A DNA stretch of 64,000 bases, taken from Hydractinia symbiolongicarpus. Its lineage: Eukaryota > Cnidaria > Hydrozoa > Anthoathecata > Hydractiniidae. A program made the translations under genes and the position numbers. The stretch spans positions 30,258,001-30,322,000 of the forward strand of contig NC_079883.1 in the NCBI RefSeq assembly GCF_029227915.1, written 5' to 3'. The notes under the pieces are model-generated. The model was not told where the DNA came from. It saw only the letters and a program-made list of their open reading frames with translations, and made no database searches. Shown here piece after piece: positions 37,286 to 50,600 of the stretch (the stretch's first letter is position 1; each line of letters begins with the position of its first letter).

Positions 37286-38589
37286 CACGCGCTGAAGAAA
37301 TAGAGACAGTTTTAAAAACTACATTTAATTGACTTTCTAACGGTGTTAATCCGTTTGAGTTACAACGGTTGCGCCACATATTCGTCCCCACATGTATTTA
37401 GCGATAGGATTCGGATATTACTAGGTTGCATCGCTTTTAACAGTGAACTGTTTGACTGTGAGACTTAATTGAACTGATTTTGGACTTTGACCTTATAAAT
37501 GTGATAAATGAGCTAGTTTGACAACAAAAAGTAACATTCTACTTAATTTGACTTAATTGCTGGAACACAGCGATTGCACTGGGCACTGTGGTAGCGTTTT
37601 ATTTAAAAATTAAGTTAAATAAGTCATTCTTTACTGTGGGACCAATCCCAGCCATTAGTTCGCACTAAAGAAATAGAGAAAGTTTCAAGAACAACATTTC
37701 ATTGACATACTAACGGTGTCAATCCGTTTGAGTTACAATGGTTGCGTCACATATTCGTACCAACATGTATTTAGCGATAGTATTCTGATAATACTAGGTT
37801 GCATCGCCTTTAACAGTGAAACGATTGACTGTGGGACTTAATTGAACTAACTTTGGAGTGTGACCTGATAAATGTTATAAATGAGCCAGTTTGTCTACAA
37901 GAAATATCATTCTTCTTAATTTGACTTGATTGCTGGAACTCAGCGATTGCACTGGGCGCTGTGGTAGAGTTTTATTTAAAAATTAAGTTAAATAAGTCAT
38001 TCTTTACTGTGGGACCAATCCCAGCCATTAGTTCGCACTAAAGAAATAGAGACAGTTTCAAAAACTACTTTTCGTTGACTTTCTAACGGTGTCAATCCGT
38101 TTGAGTTACAACGGTTGCGTCACATATTCGCCCCACATGTACTTAGCGATAGTATTCGGACATTACTAGGTTGCATCGCTTTAAACAGTGAAACGTTTGA
38201 CTGTGAGGCTTATTTGAACTGATTTTGGACTTTGATCTTGTAAATGTGATAAATGAGCCAATTGGGCTCCAAGGAATACCATTTTTCTTAATTTGACATG
38301 ATTGCCGGAAATCAGCAATTACACTGGGCGCTGTGGTAGCACTTCATTTAAAAATTTAAATAAAAAAGTCGTTTTTTACTGTGGGACCAATCCCAGCCAT
38401 AAATTCGCGCTGAAGAAATAGAGACAGTTTCAAAAACTACATTTCATTGACGTTCTAACGGTTTCAATCCGTTTGAGTTACAACGGGTGCGTCACATATT
38501 CGTCCCCACATGTATTTAGCGATAGTATTCGCATATTATTAGGTTGCATCGCTTTTAACAGTGAAACGTTTGACTGTATGACTTAATTG
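37286..38589. repeat. Mosaic satellite between 5- and 6-monomer HORs
   Basis: About 3.5 monomers. The segment around 38120-38589 is a partial further copy of the 5-monomer HOR (GCCGGAAATCAGCAATTAC, TAAAAAAGTCGTTTTTTAC). The segment around 37950-38230 recurs at about 40660-40945 (TTGACTTGATTGCTGG or TTGACCTGATTGCTGG, TTCGCACTAAAGAAATAG, CTGTGAGGCTTATTTGAAC). It thus donated the joint between the two 6-monomer units that follow. Confidence 0.78.
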
Positions 38590-40945
38590 AACTGATTTTG
38601 GACTTTGACCTTATAAATGTGATAAATGAGCCAGTTTGACTACAAAAAGTAACATTCTTCTTAATTTGACTTAATTGTTGGAACTCAGCGATTGCACTGG
38701 GCACTGTGGTAGCGTTTTATTTAAAAATTAAGTTTAATAAGTCATTTTTTACTGTGGGACCATTCCCAGTCGTTAGTTCGCGCTGAAGAAATAGAGACAG
38801 TATCAAAAACTACATTTCCTTGACTTTTTAACGGTGTTAATCCGTTTGAGTTACAACGGTTGCGTCACATATTCGTACCAACATGTATTTAGTAATTTTT
38901 TCCGATATCACTAAGTTGCATCGCTTTTAACAGTGAAACGATGGACTGTGGGACTTAATTGAACTGATTCTGGACGGTGACCTTGTAAATGCGATAAATG
39001 AGCCAATTGGGCTTCAAAAAATACCATTCTTCTTAATTTGACATGATTGCTGGAATTCAGCGAGTACACTAGGCTCTGTGGTAGTGCTTTATTAAAAAAT
39101 TAACTTTAATAAGTCCTTTTTTCTGTGGGACAAATCCTGGCCGTTAGCACGCGCTGAAGAAATAGAGACATTATCAAAATCTACACTTCATCGACTTCTT
39201 GGCGGTATCAATCCGTTTAAGTTACAATTTTTGCGTCACATGTTCGTCACTAACCGTTCGTCACTAGCCGTTATCGCGCGCGGAAGAAATAGTTTTCAAA
39301 AACTACATTTCATTAAGTTTCTAATGGTATCAATCCGTTTGAGTTACAACGGTTGCGCTACATATTCGTACCGACATGTATTTAGCGATAGTATTCGGAT
39401 ATTACTAGGTTGCATCGCTTTTAACAGTGAACTGTTTGACTGTGGGACTTAATCAAACTGATTTTTGACTTTGACCTTATAAATGTGATAAATGAGCCAG
39501 TTTGACTACAAAAAGTAACATTCTTCTTAATTTGACTTAATTGCTGGTACACAGCGATTGCACTGGGAACTGTGGTAGCGTTTTATTTAAAAATTAGGTA
39601 AATAAGTCATTTTTTACTGTGGGACCAATCCCAGCCATTAGTTCGCGCTGAAGAAATAGAGACAGTTTCAAAAACTACTTTTCGTTGACTTTCTAACGGT
39701 GTCAATCCGTTTGAGTTACAACGGTTGCGTCACATATTCTCCCGACATGTATTTAGCGATAGTATTCGGATATTACTAGGTTGCATCGCTTTTAACAGTG
39801 AAACGTTTGACTGTGGGACTTAATTTAACTGATTTTGGACTTTGACCTTATAAATGTGATAAATGAGCCAGTTTGACTACAAAAAGTAACATTCTTCTTA
39901 ATTTGACTTAATTGCTGGAACTGAGCGATTGCACTGGGCATTGTGGTAGCGTTTTATTTAAAAATTAAGTTTTATAAGTCATTTTTTACTCTGGGACCAC
40001 TCCCAGCCGTTAGTTCGCGCTGAAGAAATAGAGACAGTATCAAAAACTACATTTCATTGACTTTTTAACGGTGTTAATCCGTTTGATTTACAACGGTTGC
40101 GTCACATATTCGTACCAACATGTATTTAGTGATTTTTTTCCGATATCACTAAGTTGCATCGCTTTTAACAGTGAAACGATTGACTGTGGGACTTAATTGA
40201 ACTGATTCTGGACTGTGACCTTATAAATGCGATAAATAAGCCAATTGGGCTCCAATAAATACCATTCTTCTTAATTCGACATGATTGCTGGAATTCAGCG
40301 AGTACACTAGGCTCTGTGGTAGTGCTTTATTTGAAAATTTAGATAAATAAGTCATTTTTTACTGTGGGACCAATCCTAGCCGTTATCGCGCGCTGAAGAA
40401 ATAGCGACAGTTTCAAAAACTACATTTCATTGACTTTCTATCGGAATCAATCCGTTTGAGTTACAACGGTTGCGCTACATATTCGTCCCCACATGTATTT
40501 AGCGATAGTATTCGGGTATTTTTAGGTTGCATCGCTTTTAACAGTGAAACGTTTGACTGTGGGACTTAATTGAACTGATTTTGGACTTTGACCTTATAAA
40601 TGTGATAAATGAGCCAGTTTGACTACAAAAAGTAACATTCTTCTTAATTTGACCTGATTGCTGGAACTCAGCGATTGCACTGGGCGCTGTGGTAGAGTTT
40701 TATTTAAAAATTAAGTTAAATAAGTCATTCTTTACTGTGGGACCAATCCCAGCCATTAGTTCGCACTAAAGAAATAGAGACAGTTTCAAAAACTACTTTT
40801 CGTTGACTTTCTAACGGTGTCAATCCGTTTGAGTTACAACGGTTGCGTCACATATTCGCCCCACATGTACTTAGCGATAGTATTCGGACATTACTAGGTT
40901 GCATCGCTTTAAACAGTGAAACGTTTGACTGTGAGGCTTATTTGA
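38590..40945. repeat. 6-monomer higher-order repeat, unit 1 (2356 bp)
   Basis: Five ordinary monomers plus one expanded 494-bp monomer give 2356 bp, the offset seen between many markers (ATTGCTGG at 39046 and 41402; the 14-bp tandem repeat at 39242 and 41598). Units 1 and 2 match closely over about 2060 bp. The last ~300 bp here (from about 40650) instead match 37950-38230, a tract of sequence exchange. Confidence 0.88.
39046..39539. repeat. Expanded 494-bp monomer with internal duplication
   Basis: The distance from ATTGCTGG at 39046 to the next at 39540 is 494 bp, 121 bp more than normal. The segment running from GCCGTTAGCACGCG to GCGTCACATGTTCG is followed by a second, different version starting GCCGTTATCGCGCG, so about one third of a monomer is present twice. 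The joint is a 14-bp tandem repeat with one mismatch, GTTCGTCACTAACC at 39242 then GTTCGTCACTAGCC at 39256. Confidence 0.9.
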
Positions 40946-43006
40946 ACTGATTTTGGACTTTGACCTTATAAATGTGATAAATGAGCCAGTTTGACTACAA
41001 AAAGTAACATTCTTCTTAATTTGACTTAATTGTTGGAACTCAGCGATTGCACTGGGCACTGTGGTAGCGTTTTATTTAAAAATTAAGTTTAATAAGTCAT
41101 TTTTTACTGTGGGACCATTCCCAGTCGTTAGTTCGCGCTGAAGAAATAGAGACAGTATCAAAAACTACATTTCATTGACTTTTTAACGGTGTTAATCCGT
41201 TTGAGTTACAACGGTTGCGTCACATATTCGTACCAACATGTATTTAGTGATTTTTTTCCGATATCGCTAAGTTGCATCGCTTTTAACAGTGAAACGATGG
41301 ACTGTGGGACTTAATTGAACTGATTCTGGACGGTGACCTTGTAAATGCGATAAATGAGCCAATTGGGCTTCAAAAAATACCATTCTTCTTAATTTGACAT
41401 GATTGCTGGAATTCAGCGAGTACACTAGGCTCTGTGGTAGTGCTTTATTAAAAAATTAACTTTAATAAGTCCTTTTTTCGGTGGGACAAATCCTGGCCGT
41501 TAGCACGCGCTGAAGAAATAGAGACATTATCAAAATCTACACTTCATCGACTTCTTGGCGGTATCAATCCGTTTAAGTTACAATTTTTGCGTCACATGTT
41601 CGTCACTAACCGTTCGTCACTAGCCGTTATCGCGCGCGGAAGAAATAGTTTTCAAAAACTACATTTCATTGACTTTCTAATGGTATCAATCCGTTTCAGT
41701 TACAACGGTTGCGCTACATATTCGTACCGACATGTATTTAGCGATAGTATTCGGATATTACTAGGTTGCATCGCTTTTAACAGTGAACTGTTTGACTGTG
41801 GGACTTAATCAAACTGATTTTTGACTTTGACCTTATAAATGTGATAAATGAGCCAGTTTGACTACAAAAAGTAACATTCTTCTTAATTTGACTTAATTGC
41901 TGGTACACAGCGATTGCACTGGGAACTGTGGTAGCGTTTTATTTAAAAATTAGGTAAATAAGTCATTTTTTACTGTGGGACCAATCCCAGCCATTAGTTC
42001 GCGCTGAAGAAATAGAGACAGTTTCAAAAACTACTTTTCGTTGACTTTCTAACGGTGTCAATCCGTTTGAGTTACAACGGTTGCGTCACATATTCTCCCG
42101 ACATGTATTTCGCGATAGTATTCGGATATTACTAGGTTGCATCGCTTTTAACAGTGAAACGTTTGACTGTGGGACTTAATTTAACTGATTTTGGACTTTG
42201 ACCTTATAAATGTGATAAATGAGCCAGTTTGACTACAAAAAGTAACATTCTTCTTAATTTGACTTAATTGCTGGAACTGAGCGATTGCACTGGGCATTGT
42301 GGTAGCGTTTTATTTAAAAATTAAGTTTTATAAGTCATTTTTTACTCTGGGACCACTCCCAGCCGTTAGTTCGCGCTGAAGAAATAGAGACAGTATCAAA
42401 AACTACATTTCATTGACTTTTTAACGGTGTTAATCCGTTTGATTTACAACGGTTGCGTCACATATTCGTACCAACATGTATTTAGTGATTTTTTTCCGAT
42501 ATCACTAAGTTGCATCGCTTTTAACAGTGAAACGATTGACTGTGGGACTTAATTGAACTGATTCTGGACTGTGACCTTATAAATGCGATAAATAAGCCAA
42601 TTGGGCTCCAATAAATACCATTCTTCTTAATTCGACATGATTGCTGGAATTCAGCGAGTACACTAGGCTCTGTGGTAGTGCTTTATTTGAAAATTTAGAT
42701 AAATAAGTCATTTTTTACTGTGGGACCAATCCTAGCCGTTATCGCGCGCTGAAGAAATAGCGACAGTTTCAAAAACTACATTTCATTGACTTTCTATCGG
42801 AATCAATCCGTTTGAGTTACAACGGTTGCGCTACATATTCGTCCCCACATGTATTTAGCGATAGTATTCGGGTATTTTTAGGTTGCATCGCTTTTAACAG
42901 TGAAACGTTTGACTGTGGGACTTAATTGAACTGATTTTGGACTTTGACCTTATAAATGTGATAAATGAGCCAGTTTGACTACAAAAAGTAACATTCTTCT
43001 TAATTT
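40946..43006. repeat. 6-monomer higher-order repeat, unit 2
   Basis: Second copy of the 2356-bp unit, keeping the expanded monomer and variants such as TATTCTCCCGACATG, TTGCTGGTACACAGCG, GGGCATTGTGG and TATTTTTAGGTTGC. Differences are single bases, for example ATTGACTTTCTAATGG for ATTAAGTTTCTAATGG. Similarity to unit 1 ends near 43006. Confidence 0.88.
41402..41895. repeat. Expanded 494-bp monomer, second copy
   Basis: Copy of the expanded monomer at 39046, carried along when the six-monomer unit duplicated. The same joint, a 14-bp near-perfect tandem repeat, starts at 41598. This dates the internal expansion before the HOR duplication. Confidence 0.9.
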
Positions 43007-46000
43007 GACTTAATTGCTGGAACACAGCGATTGCACTGGGAACTGTGGTAGCGTTTTATTTAAAAATTAGGTAAATAAGTCATTTTTTACTGTAGGATCA
43101 ATCCCAGCCATTAGTTCGCGCTGAAGAAATAGAGAAAGTTTCTAGAACTACATTTCATTGACTTACTAACGGTGTCAATCCGGATGAGTTACAATGGTTG
43201 CGTCACATATTCGTACCAACATGTATTTAGCGATAGTATTCTGATATTACTAGGTTGCATCGCCTTTAACAGTGAAATGATTGACTGTGGGACTTAATTG
43301 AACTAACTTTGGGGTGTGACCTGATAAATGTTATAAATGAGCCAGTTTGTCTACAAGAAATATCATTATTCTTAATTTGACTTGATTGCTGGAACTCAGC
43401 GTTTGCACTGGGCGCTGTGGTAGAGTTTTATTTAAAAATTAAGTTAAATAAGTCATTTTTTACTGTGGGATCAATCCCAGCCATTAGTTCGCGCTGAAGA
43501 AATAGAGAAAGTTTCTAGAACTACATTTCATTGACTTACTAACGGTGTCAATCCGGATGAGTTACAATGGTTGCGTCACATATTCGTACCAACATGTATT
43601 TAGCGATAGTATTCTGATATTACTAGGTTGCATCGCCTTTAACAGTGAAATGATTGACTGTGGGACTTAATTGAACTAACTTTGGAGTGTGACCTGATAA
43701 ATGTTATAAATGAGCCAGTTTGTCTACAAGAAATATCATTATTCTTAATTTGACTTGATTGCTGGAACTCAGCGTTTGCACTGGGCGCTGTGGTAGAGTT
43801 TTATTTAAAAATTAAGTTAAATAAGTCATTCTTTACTGTGGGACCAATCCCAGCCATTAGTTCGCGCTGAAGAAATAGAGACAGTTTCAAAAACTACTTT
43901 TCGTTGACTTTCTAACGGTGTCAATCCGTTTGAGTTACAACAGTTGCGTCACATATTCGCCCGACATGTATTTAGCGATAGTATTCGGATATTACTAGGT
44001 TGCATCGCTTTTAACAGTGAAACGTTTGACTGTGGGACTTAATTGAACTGATTTTGGACTTTGACCTTATAAATGTGATAAATGAGCCAGTTTGACTACA
44101 AAAAGTAACATTCTTCTTAATTTGAGTTAATTGCTGGAACTCAGCGATTGCACTGGGCACTGTGGTAGCGTTTTATTTAAAAATTAAGTTTTATAAGTCA
44201 TTTTTTACTCTGGGACCATTCCCAGCCGTTAGTTCGCGCTGAAGAAATAGAGACAGTATCAAAAACTACATTTCATTGACTTTTTAACGGTGTTAATCCG
44301 TTTGATTTACAACGGTTGCGTCACATATTCGTACCAACATGTATTTAGTGATTTTTTTCCGATATCACTAAGTTGCATCGCTTTTAACAGTGAAACGATT
44401 GACTGTGGGACTTAATTGAACTGATTCTGGACTGTGACCTTATAAATGCGATAAATGAGCCAATTGGGCTCCAATAAATACCATTCTTCTTCATTCGACA
44501 TGATTGCTGGAATTCAGCGAGTACACTAGGCTCTGTGGTAGTGCTTTATTTAAAAATTTAGATAAATAAGTCATTTTTTACTGTGGGACCAATCCTAGCC
44601 GTTATCGCGCGCTGAAGAAATAGCGACAGTTTCAAAAACTACATTTCATTGACTTTCTAATGGAATCAATCCGTTTGAGTTACAACGGTTGCGCTACATA
44701 TTCGTCCCCACATGTATTTAGCGATAGTATTCGGGTATTTTTAGGTTGCATCGCTTTTAACAGTGAAACGTTTGACTGTGGGACTTAATTGAACTGATTT
44801 TGGACTTTGACCTTATAAATGTGATAAATGAGCCAGTTTGACTACAAAAAGTAACATTCTTCTTAATTTGACTTAATTGCTGGAACTCAGCGATTGCACT
44901 GGGCACTGTGGTAGCGTTTTATTTAAAAATTAAGTTTAATAAGTCATTTTTTACTGTGGGACCATTCCCAGCCGTTAGTTCGCGCTGAAGAAGTAGAGAC
45001 AGTATCAAAAACTACATTTCATTGACTTTTTAACGGTGTTAATCCGTTTGAGTTACAACGGTTGCGTCACATATTCGTCCCCACATGTATTTAGCGATAG
45101 TATTCGGATATTACTAGGTTCAGTGAAACGATTGACTGTGGGACTTAATTGAACTAACTTTGGACTGTGACCTGATAAATGTTATAAATGGGCCAGTTTG
45201 ACTACAAGAAATAACATTCTTCTTAAATTGACATGATTGCTGGAATTCAGCAAGTACACTAGGCTCTGTGGTAGTGCTTTATTTAAAAATTAACTTTAAT
45301 AAGTCCTTTTTCTGTGGGACAAATCCTGGCCGTTAGCACGCGCTAAAGAAATAGAGACATTCTCAAAATCTACACTTCATCGACTTTTTAACGGTGTTAA
45401 TCCGTTTGAGTTACAACGGTTGCGTCACATATTTGTCCCCACATGTATTTAGCGATAGTATTCGGATATTATTAGGTTGCATCGCTTTTAACAGTGAAAC
45501 GATTGACTGTGGGACTTAATCAAACTGATTTTGGACTTTGACCTTATAAATGTGATAAATGAGCCAGTTTGACTACAGAAAGTAACATTCTTCTTAATTT
45601 GACTTAATTGCTGGAACACAGCGATTGCACTGGGAACTGTGGTAGCGTTTTATTTAAAAATTAGGTAAATAAGTCATTTTTTACTGTGGGATCAATCCCA
45701 GCCATTAGTTCGCGCTGAAGAAATAGAGAAAGTTTCTAGAACTACATTTCATTGACTTACTAACGGTGTCAATCCGGATGAGTTACAATGGTTGCGTCAC
45801 ATATTCGTACCAACATGTATTTAGCGATAGTATTCTGATATTACTAGGTTGCATCGCCTTTAACAGTGAAATGATTGACTGTGGGACTTAATTGAACTAA
45901 CTTTGGAGTGTGACCTGATAAATGTTATAAATGAGCCAGTTTGTCTACAAGAAATATCATTATTCTTAATTTGACTTGATTGCTGGAACTCAGCGTTTGC

Positions 46001-47606
46001 ACTGGGCGCTGTGGTAGAGTTTTATTTAAAAATTAAGTTAAATAAGTCATTCTTTACTGTGGGACCAATCCCAGCCATTAGTTCGCGCTGAAGAAATAGA
46101 GACAGTTTCAAAAACTACTTTTCGTTGACTTTCTAACGGTGTCAATCCGTTTGAGTTACAACGGTTGCGTCACATATTCGCCCGACATGTATTTAGCGAT
46201 AGTATTCGGATATTACTAGGTTGCATCGCTTTTAACAGTGAAACGTTTGACTGCGGGACTTAATTGAACTGATTTTGGACTTTGACCTTATAAATGTGAT
46301 AAATGAGCCAGTTCGACTACAAAAAGTAACATTCTTCTTAATTTGACTTAATTGCTGGAACTCAGCGATTGCACTGGGCACTGTGGTAGCGTTTTATTTA
46401 AAAATTAAGTTTGATAAGTCATTTTTTACTCTGGGACCATTTCCAGCCGTTAGTTCGCGCTGAAGAAATAGAGACAGTATCAAAAACTACATTTCATTGA
46501 CTTTTTAACGGTGTTAGTCCGTTTGATTTACAACGGTTGCGTCACATATTCGTACCAACATGTATTTAGTGATTTTTTTCCGATATCACTAAGTTGCATC
46601 GCTTTTAACAGTGAAACGATTGACTGTGGGACTTAATTGAACTGATTCTGGACTGTGACCTTATAAATGCGATAAATGAGCCAATTGGGCTCCAATAAAT
46701 ACCATTCTTCTTAATTCGACATGATTGCTGGAATTCAGCGAGTACACTAGGCTCTGTGGTAGTGCTTTGTTTAAAAATTTAGATATATAGGTCATTTTTT
46801 ACTGTGGGACCAATCCTGGCCGTTATCGCGCGCTGAAGAAATAGCGACAGTTTCAAAAACTACATTTCATTGACTTTCTAATGGAATCAATCCGTTTGAG
46901 TTACAACGGTTGCGCTACATATTCGTCCCCACATGTATTTAGCGATAGTATTCGGGTATTTTTAGGTTGCATCGCTTTTAAAAGTGAAACGTTTGACTGT
47001 GGGACTTAATTGAACTGATTTTGGACTTTGACCTTATAAATGTGATAAATGAGCCAGTTTGACTACAAAAAGTAACATTCTTCTTAATTTGACTTAATTG
47101 CTGGAACTCAGCGATTGCACTGGGCACTGTGGTAGCGTTTTATTTAAAAATTAAGTTTAATAAGTCATTTTTTACTGTGGGACCATTCCCAGCCGTTAGT
47201 TCGCGCTGAAGAAGTAGAGACAGTATCAAAAACTACATTTCATTGACTTTTCAACGGTGTTAATCCGTTTGAGTTACAACGGTTGCGTCACATATTCGTC
47301 CCTACATGTATTTAGCGATAGTATTCGGATATTACTAGGTTCAGTGAAACGATTGACTGTGGGACTTAATTGAACTAACTTTGGACTGTGACCTGATAAA
47401 TGTTATAAATGGGCCAGTTTGACAACAAGAAATAACATTCTTCTTAAATTGACATGATTGCTGGAATTCAGCGAGTACACTAGGCTCTGTGGTAGTGCTT
47501 TATTTAAAAATTAACTATAATAAGTCCTTTTTCTGTGGGACAAATCCTGGCCGTTAGCACGCGCTGAAGAAATAGAGACATTCTCAAAATCTACACTTCA
47601 TCGACT
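43007..47606. repeat. 2221-bp higher-order repeat, two units
   Basis: About 43445-45385 is repeated at 45666-47606 (1941 bp matched, spacing 2221 bp, six monomers of which one is the short version at 45117 and 47339). GTTTCTAGAACTACATTTC and CAATCCGGATGAG mark the unit; their first copies appear at 43141 and again 373 bp later, so unit 1 carries one extra near-identical monomer and the leading edge (43007-43370) matches 45601-45965 at 2594 bp. That extra monomer is a single-monomer gain within an HOR. Confidence 0.85.
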
Positions 47607-50600
47607 TCTTGGCGGTATCAATCCGTTTGAGTTACAATGGTTGCGTCACATGTTCGTCCCCACATGTATTTAGCGATAGTATTCGGATATTATTAGGTTG
47701 CATCACTTTTAACAGTGAAACGATTGACTGTGGGACTTAATTGAACTGATTCTGAACTGTGACCTTGTAAATGCGATAAATGAGCCAATTGGGCTCCAAG
47801 AAATACCATTCTTCTTAATTCGACATGATTGCTGGAATTCAACGAGTACACTAGGCTCTGTGGTAGTGCTTTATTTAAAAATTTAAATAAATAAGTCTTT
47901 TTTTCTGTGGGACTAATCCTGGCCGTTAGCTCGCGCTGAAGAAATAGAGACATTCTCAAAATCTACACTTCATCGACTTCTTGGCGGTATCAATCCGTTT
48001 GAGTTACAATGGTTGCGTCACATGTTCGTACCAACATGTATTTAGTGATATCTTTTCGATATTACTAAGTTATATCGCTTTTAACAGTGAAACGCTTGAC
48101 TGTGGAACTTAATTGAACTAACATTGGACTGTGACCTGATAAATGTGATAAGTGAGCCAACTGGACCCAAGAAATAACATTCTTTTTAATTTGACATGAT
48201 TGCGGGAACTCAGGGTTTACACTGGGCGCAGTGGTAGCACTTTATTTAAAAATTTAAGTAAAAAAGTAATTCTCTACTGTTGGACCAATCCTAGCAGTCA
48301 TCGCGCGATGAAGAAATAGCAACAGTTTCAAAAACTACATTTCATTCACTTTCTAACGGTATCAATCCGTTTGAGTTACAACTGTTGCGTCACATATTCC
48401 TCCCAACATGTATTTAGCAATAGTACTCGGATATTACTAGGTTGCAGCACTTTTAACAGTGAAACGTTTGACTGTGGGACTCAATTGAACTGATTTTGGA
48501 CTTTGACCTTATAAATGTGATAAATGAGCCAGTTTGACTACAAAAAGTAACATTCTTCTTAATTTGACTTCATTGCTGGAATTCAGCGATTGCACTGGGC
48601 ACTGTGATAGCGTTTTTTTTAAAAAATTAAGTTAAGTAAGTCATTTTTTCCTGTGGGACCAATCCCAGCCGTTAGTTCGCGCTGAAGAAATAGAGACAGT
48701 TTCAAAAACTACATTTCATTGACTTTCTAACCGTGTTAATCCGTTTGAGTTACAACGGTTGCGTCACATATTCGTCCCCACATGTATTTAGCGATAGTAT
48801 TCGGATATTATTAGGTTGCATCGCTTTTAACAGTGAAACGATTGACTGTGGGATTTAATTGAACTGATTCTGAACTATGACCTTGTAAATGCGATAAATG
48901 AGCCAATTGGGCTCCAAGAAATACCATTCTTCTTAATTCGACATGATTGCTGGAATTCAGCGAGTACACTAGGCTCTGTGGTAGTGCTTTATTTAAAAAT
49001 TTAAATAAATAAGTCTTTTTTTCTGTGGGACTAATCCTGGCCGTTAGCACGCGCTGAAGAAATAGAGACATTCTCAAAATCTACACTTTATCGACTTCTT
49101 GGCGGTATCAATCCGTTTGAGTTACAATGGTTGCGTCACATGTTCGTACCAACATGTATTTAGCGATAGTATTCTGATATTACTAGGTTCAGTGAAACGA
49201 TTGACTGTGGGACTTAATTAAACTAACTTTGGACTGTGACCTGATAAATGTTATAAATGGGCCAGTTTGATTACAAGAAATAACATTCTTCTTAAATTGA
49301 CATAATTGCCGGAACTCAGCGATTACACTGGGCGCTGTGGTAGCACTTGTTTAAAAAATTAAGATAAAAAAGTAATTTTTTACTGTGGGACCAATCCTAG
49401 CCGTTATTGCGCGCTGAAGAAATAGCGACAGGTTCAAAAACTACATTTTATTGACCTTCTAACGGTATCAATCCGTTTGAGTTACAACGGTTGCGCCACA
49501 TATTCGCCCCCACATGTATTTAGCGATAGTAATCGGATATTACTACGTTGCATCGCTTTTAACAGTGAACTGTTTGACTGTGGGACTTAATTGAACTGAT
49601 TTTGGACTTTGACCTTATAAATGTGATAAATGAGCCAGTTTGACCACAAAAAGTAACATTCTCTTTAATTTGACTTAATTGCTGGAATTCAGCGATTGCA
49701 CTGGGCACTGTGATAGCGTTTTTTTTAAAAAATTAAGTTAAGTAAGTCATTTTTTCCTGTGGGACCAATCCCAGCCGTTAGTTCGCGCTGAAGAAATAGA
49801 GACAGTTTCAAAAACTACATTTCATTGACTTTCTAACCGTGTTAATCCGTTTGAGTTACAACGGTTGCGTCACATATTCGTCCCCACATGTATTTAGCGA
49901 TAGTATTCGGATATTATTAGGTTGCATCGCTTTTAACAGTGAAACGATTGACTGTGGGATTTAATTAAACTAACTTTGGACTGTGACCTGATAAATATTG
50001 TAAATGAGCTAGTTTGACTACAAGAAATAACATTCTTCTTAATTTGACATGATTGCTGGAACTAAGCGATTACACTGGGCGCTGTGGCAGCGCTTTATTA
50101 AAAATTTAAATTAGAAAGTCATTTTTTACTGTGGGACCAATCCTAGCCATTATCGCGCGCTGAAGAAATAGCGACAGTTTCAAAAACTACATTTCATTGA
50201 CTTTCTAACGGTATCAATCCGTTTGAGTTACAACGGTTGCGCCACATATTCGTCCCCACATGTATTTAGCGATAGTATTCCGATATTTCTAAGTTGTATT
50301 GCTTTTAACAGTGAAACGATTGACTGTGGGAAATAATTGAACTGATTCTGGAATTTGACCTTATAAATGTGATAAATAAGCCAATGGGTCTCCAAGAAGT
50401 AACATTCTTTTTAATTTGACTTGATTGCTGGAACTCAGCGATTGCACTGGGCGCTGTGGTACAGTTTTATTTGAAAATTAAGTTAAATAAGTCATTTTTT
50501 ACTGTGGGAATAATCCCAGCCATTAGTTTGCACCGACGAAATAGAGACAGCTTCTAAAACTACCTTTCATTGAATTTCTAACTGTGTCAATCCGTTTGAC

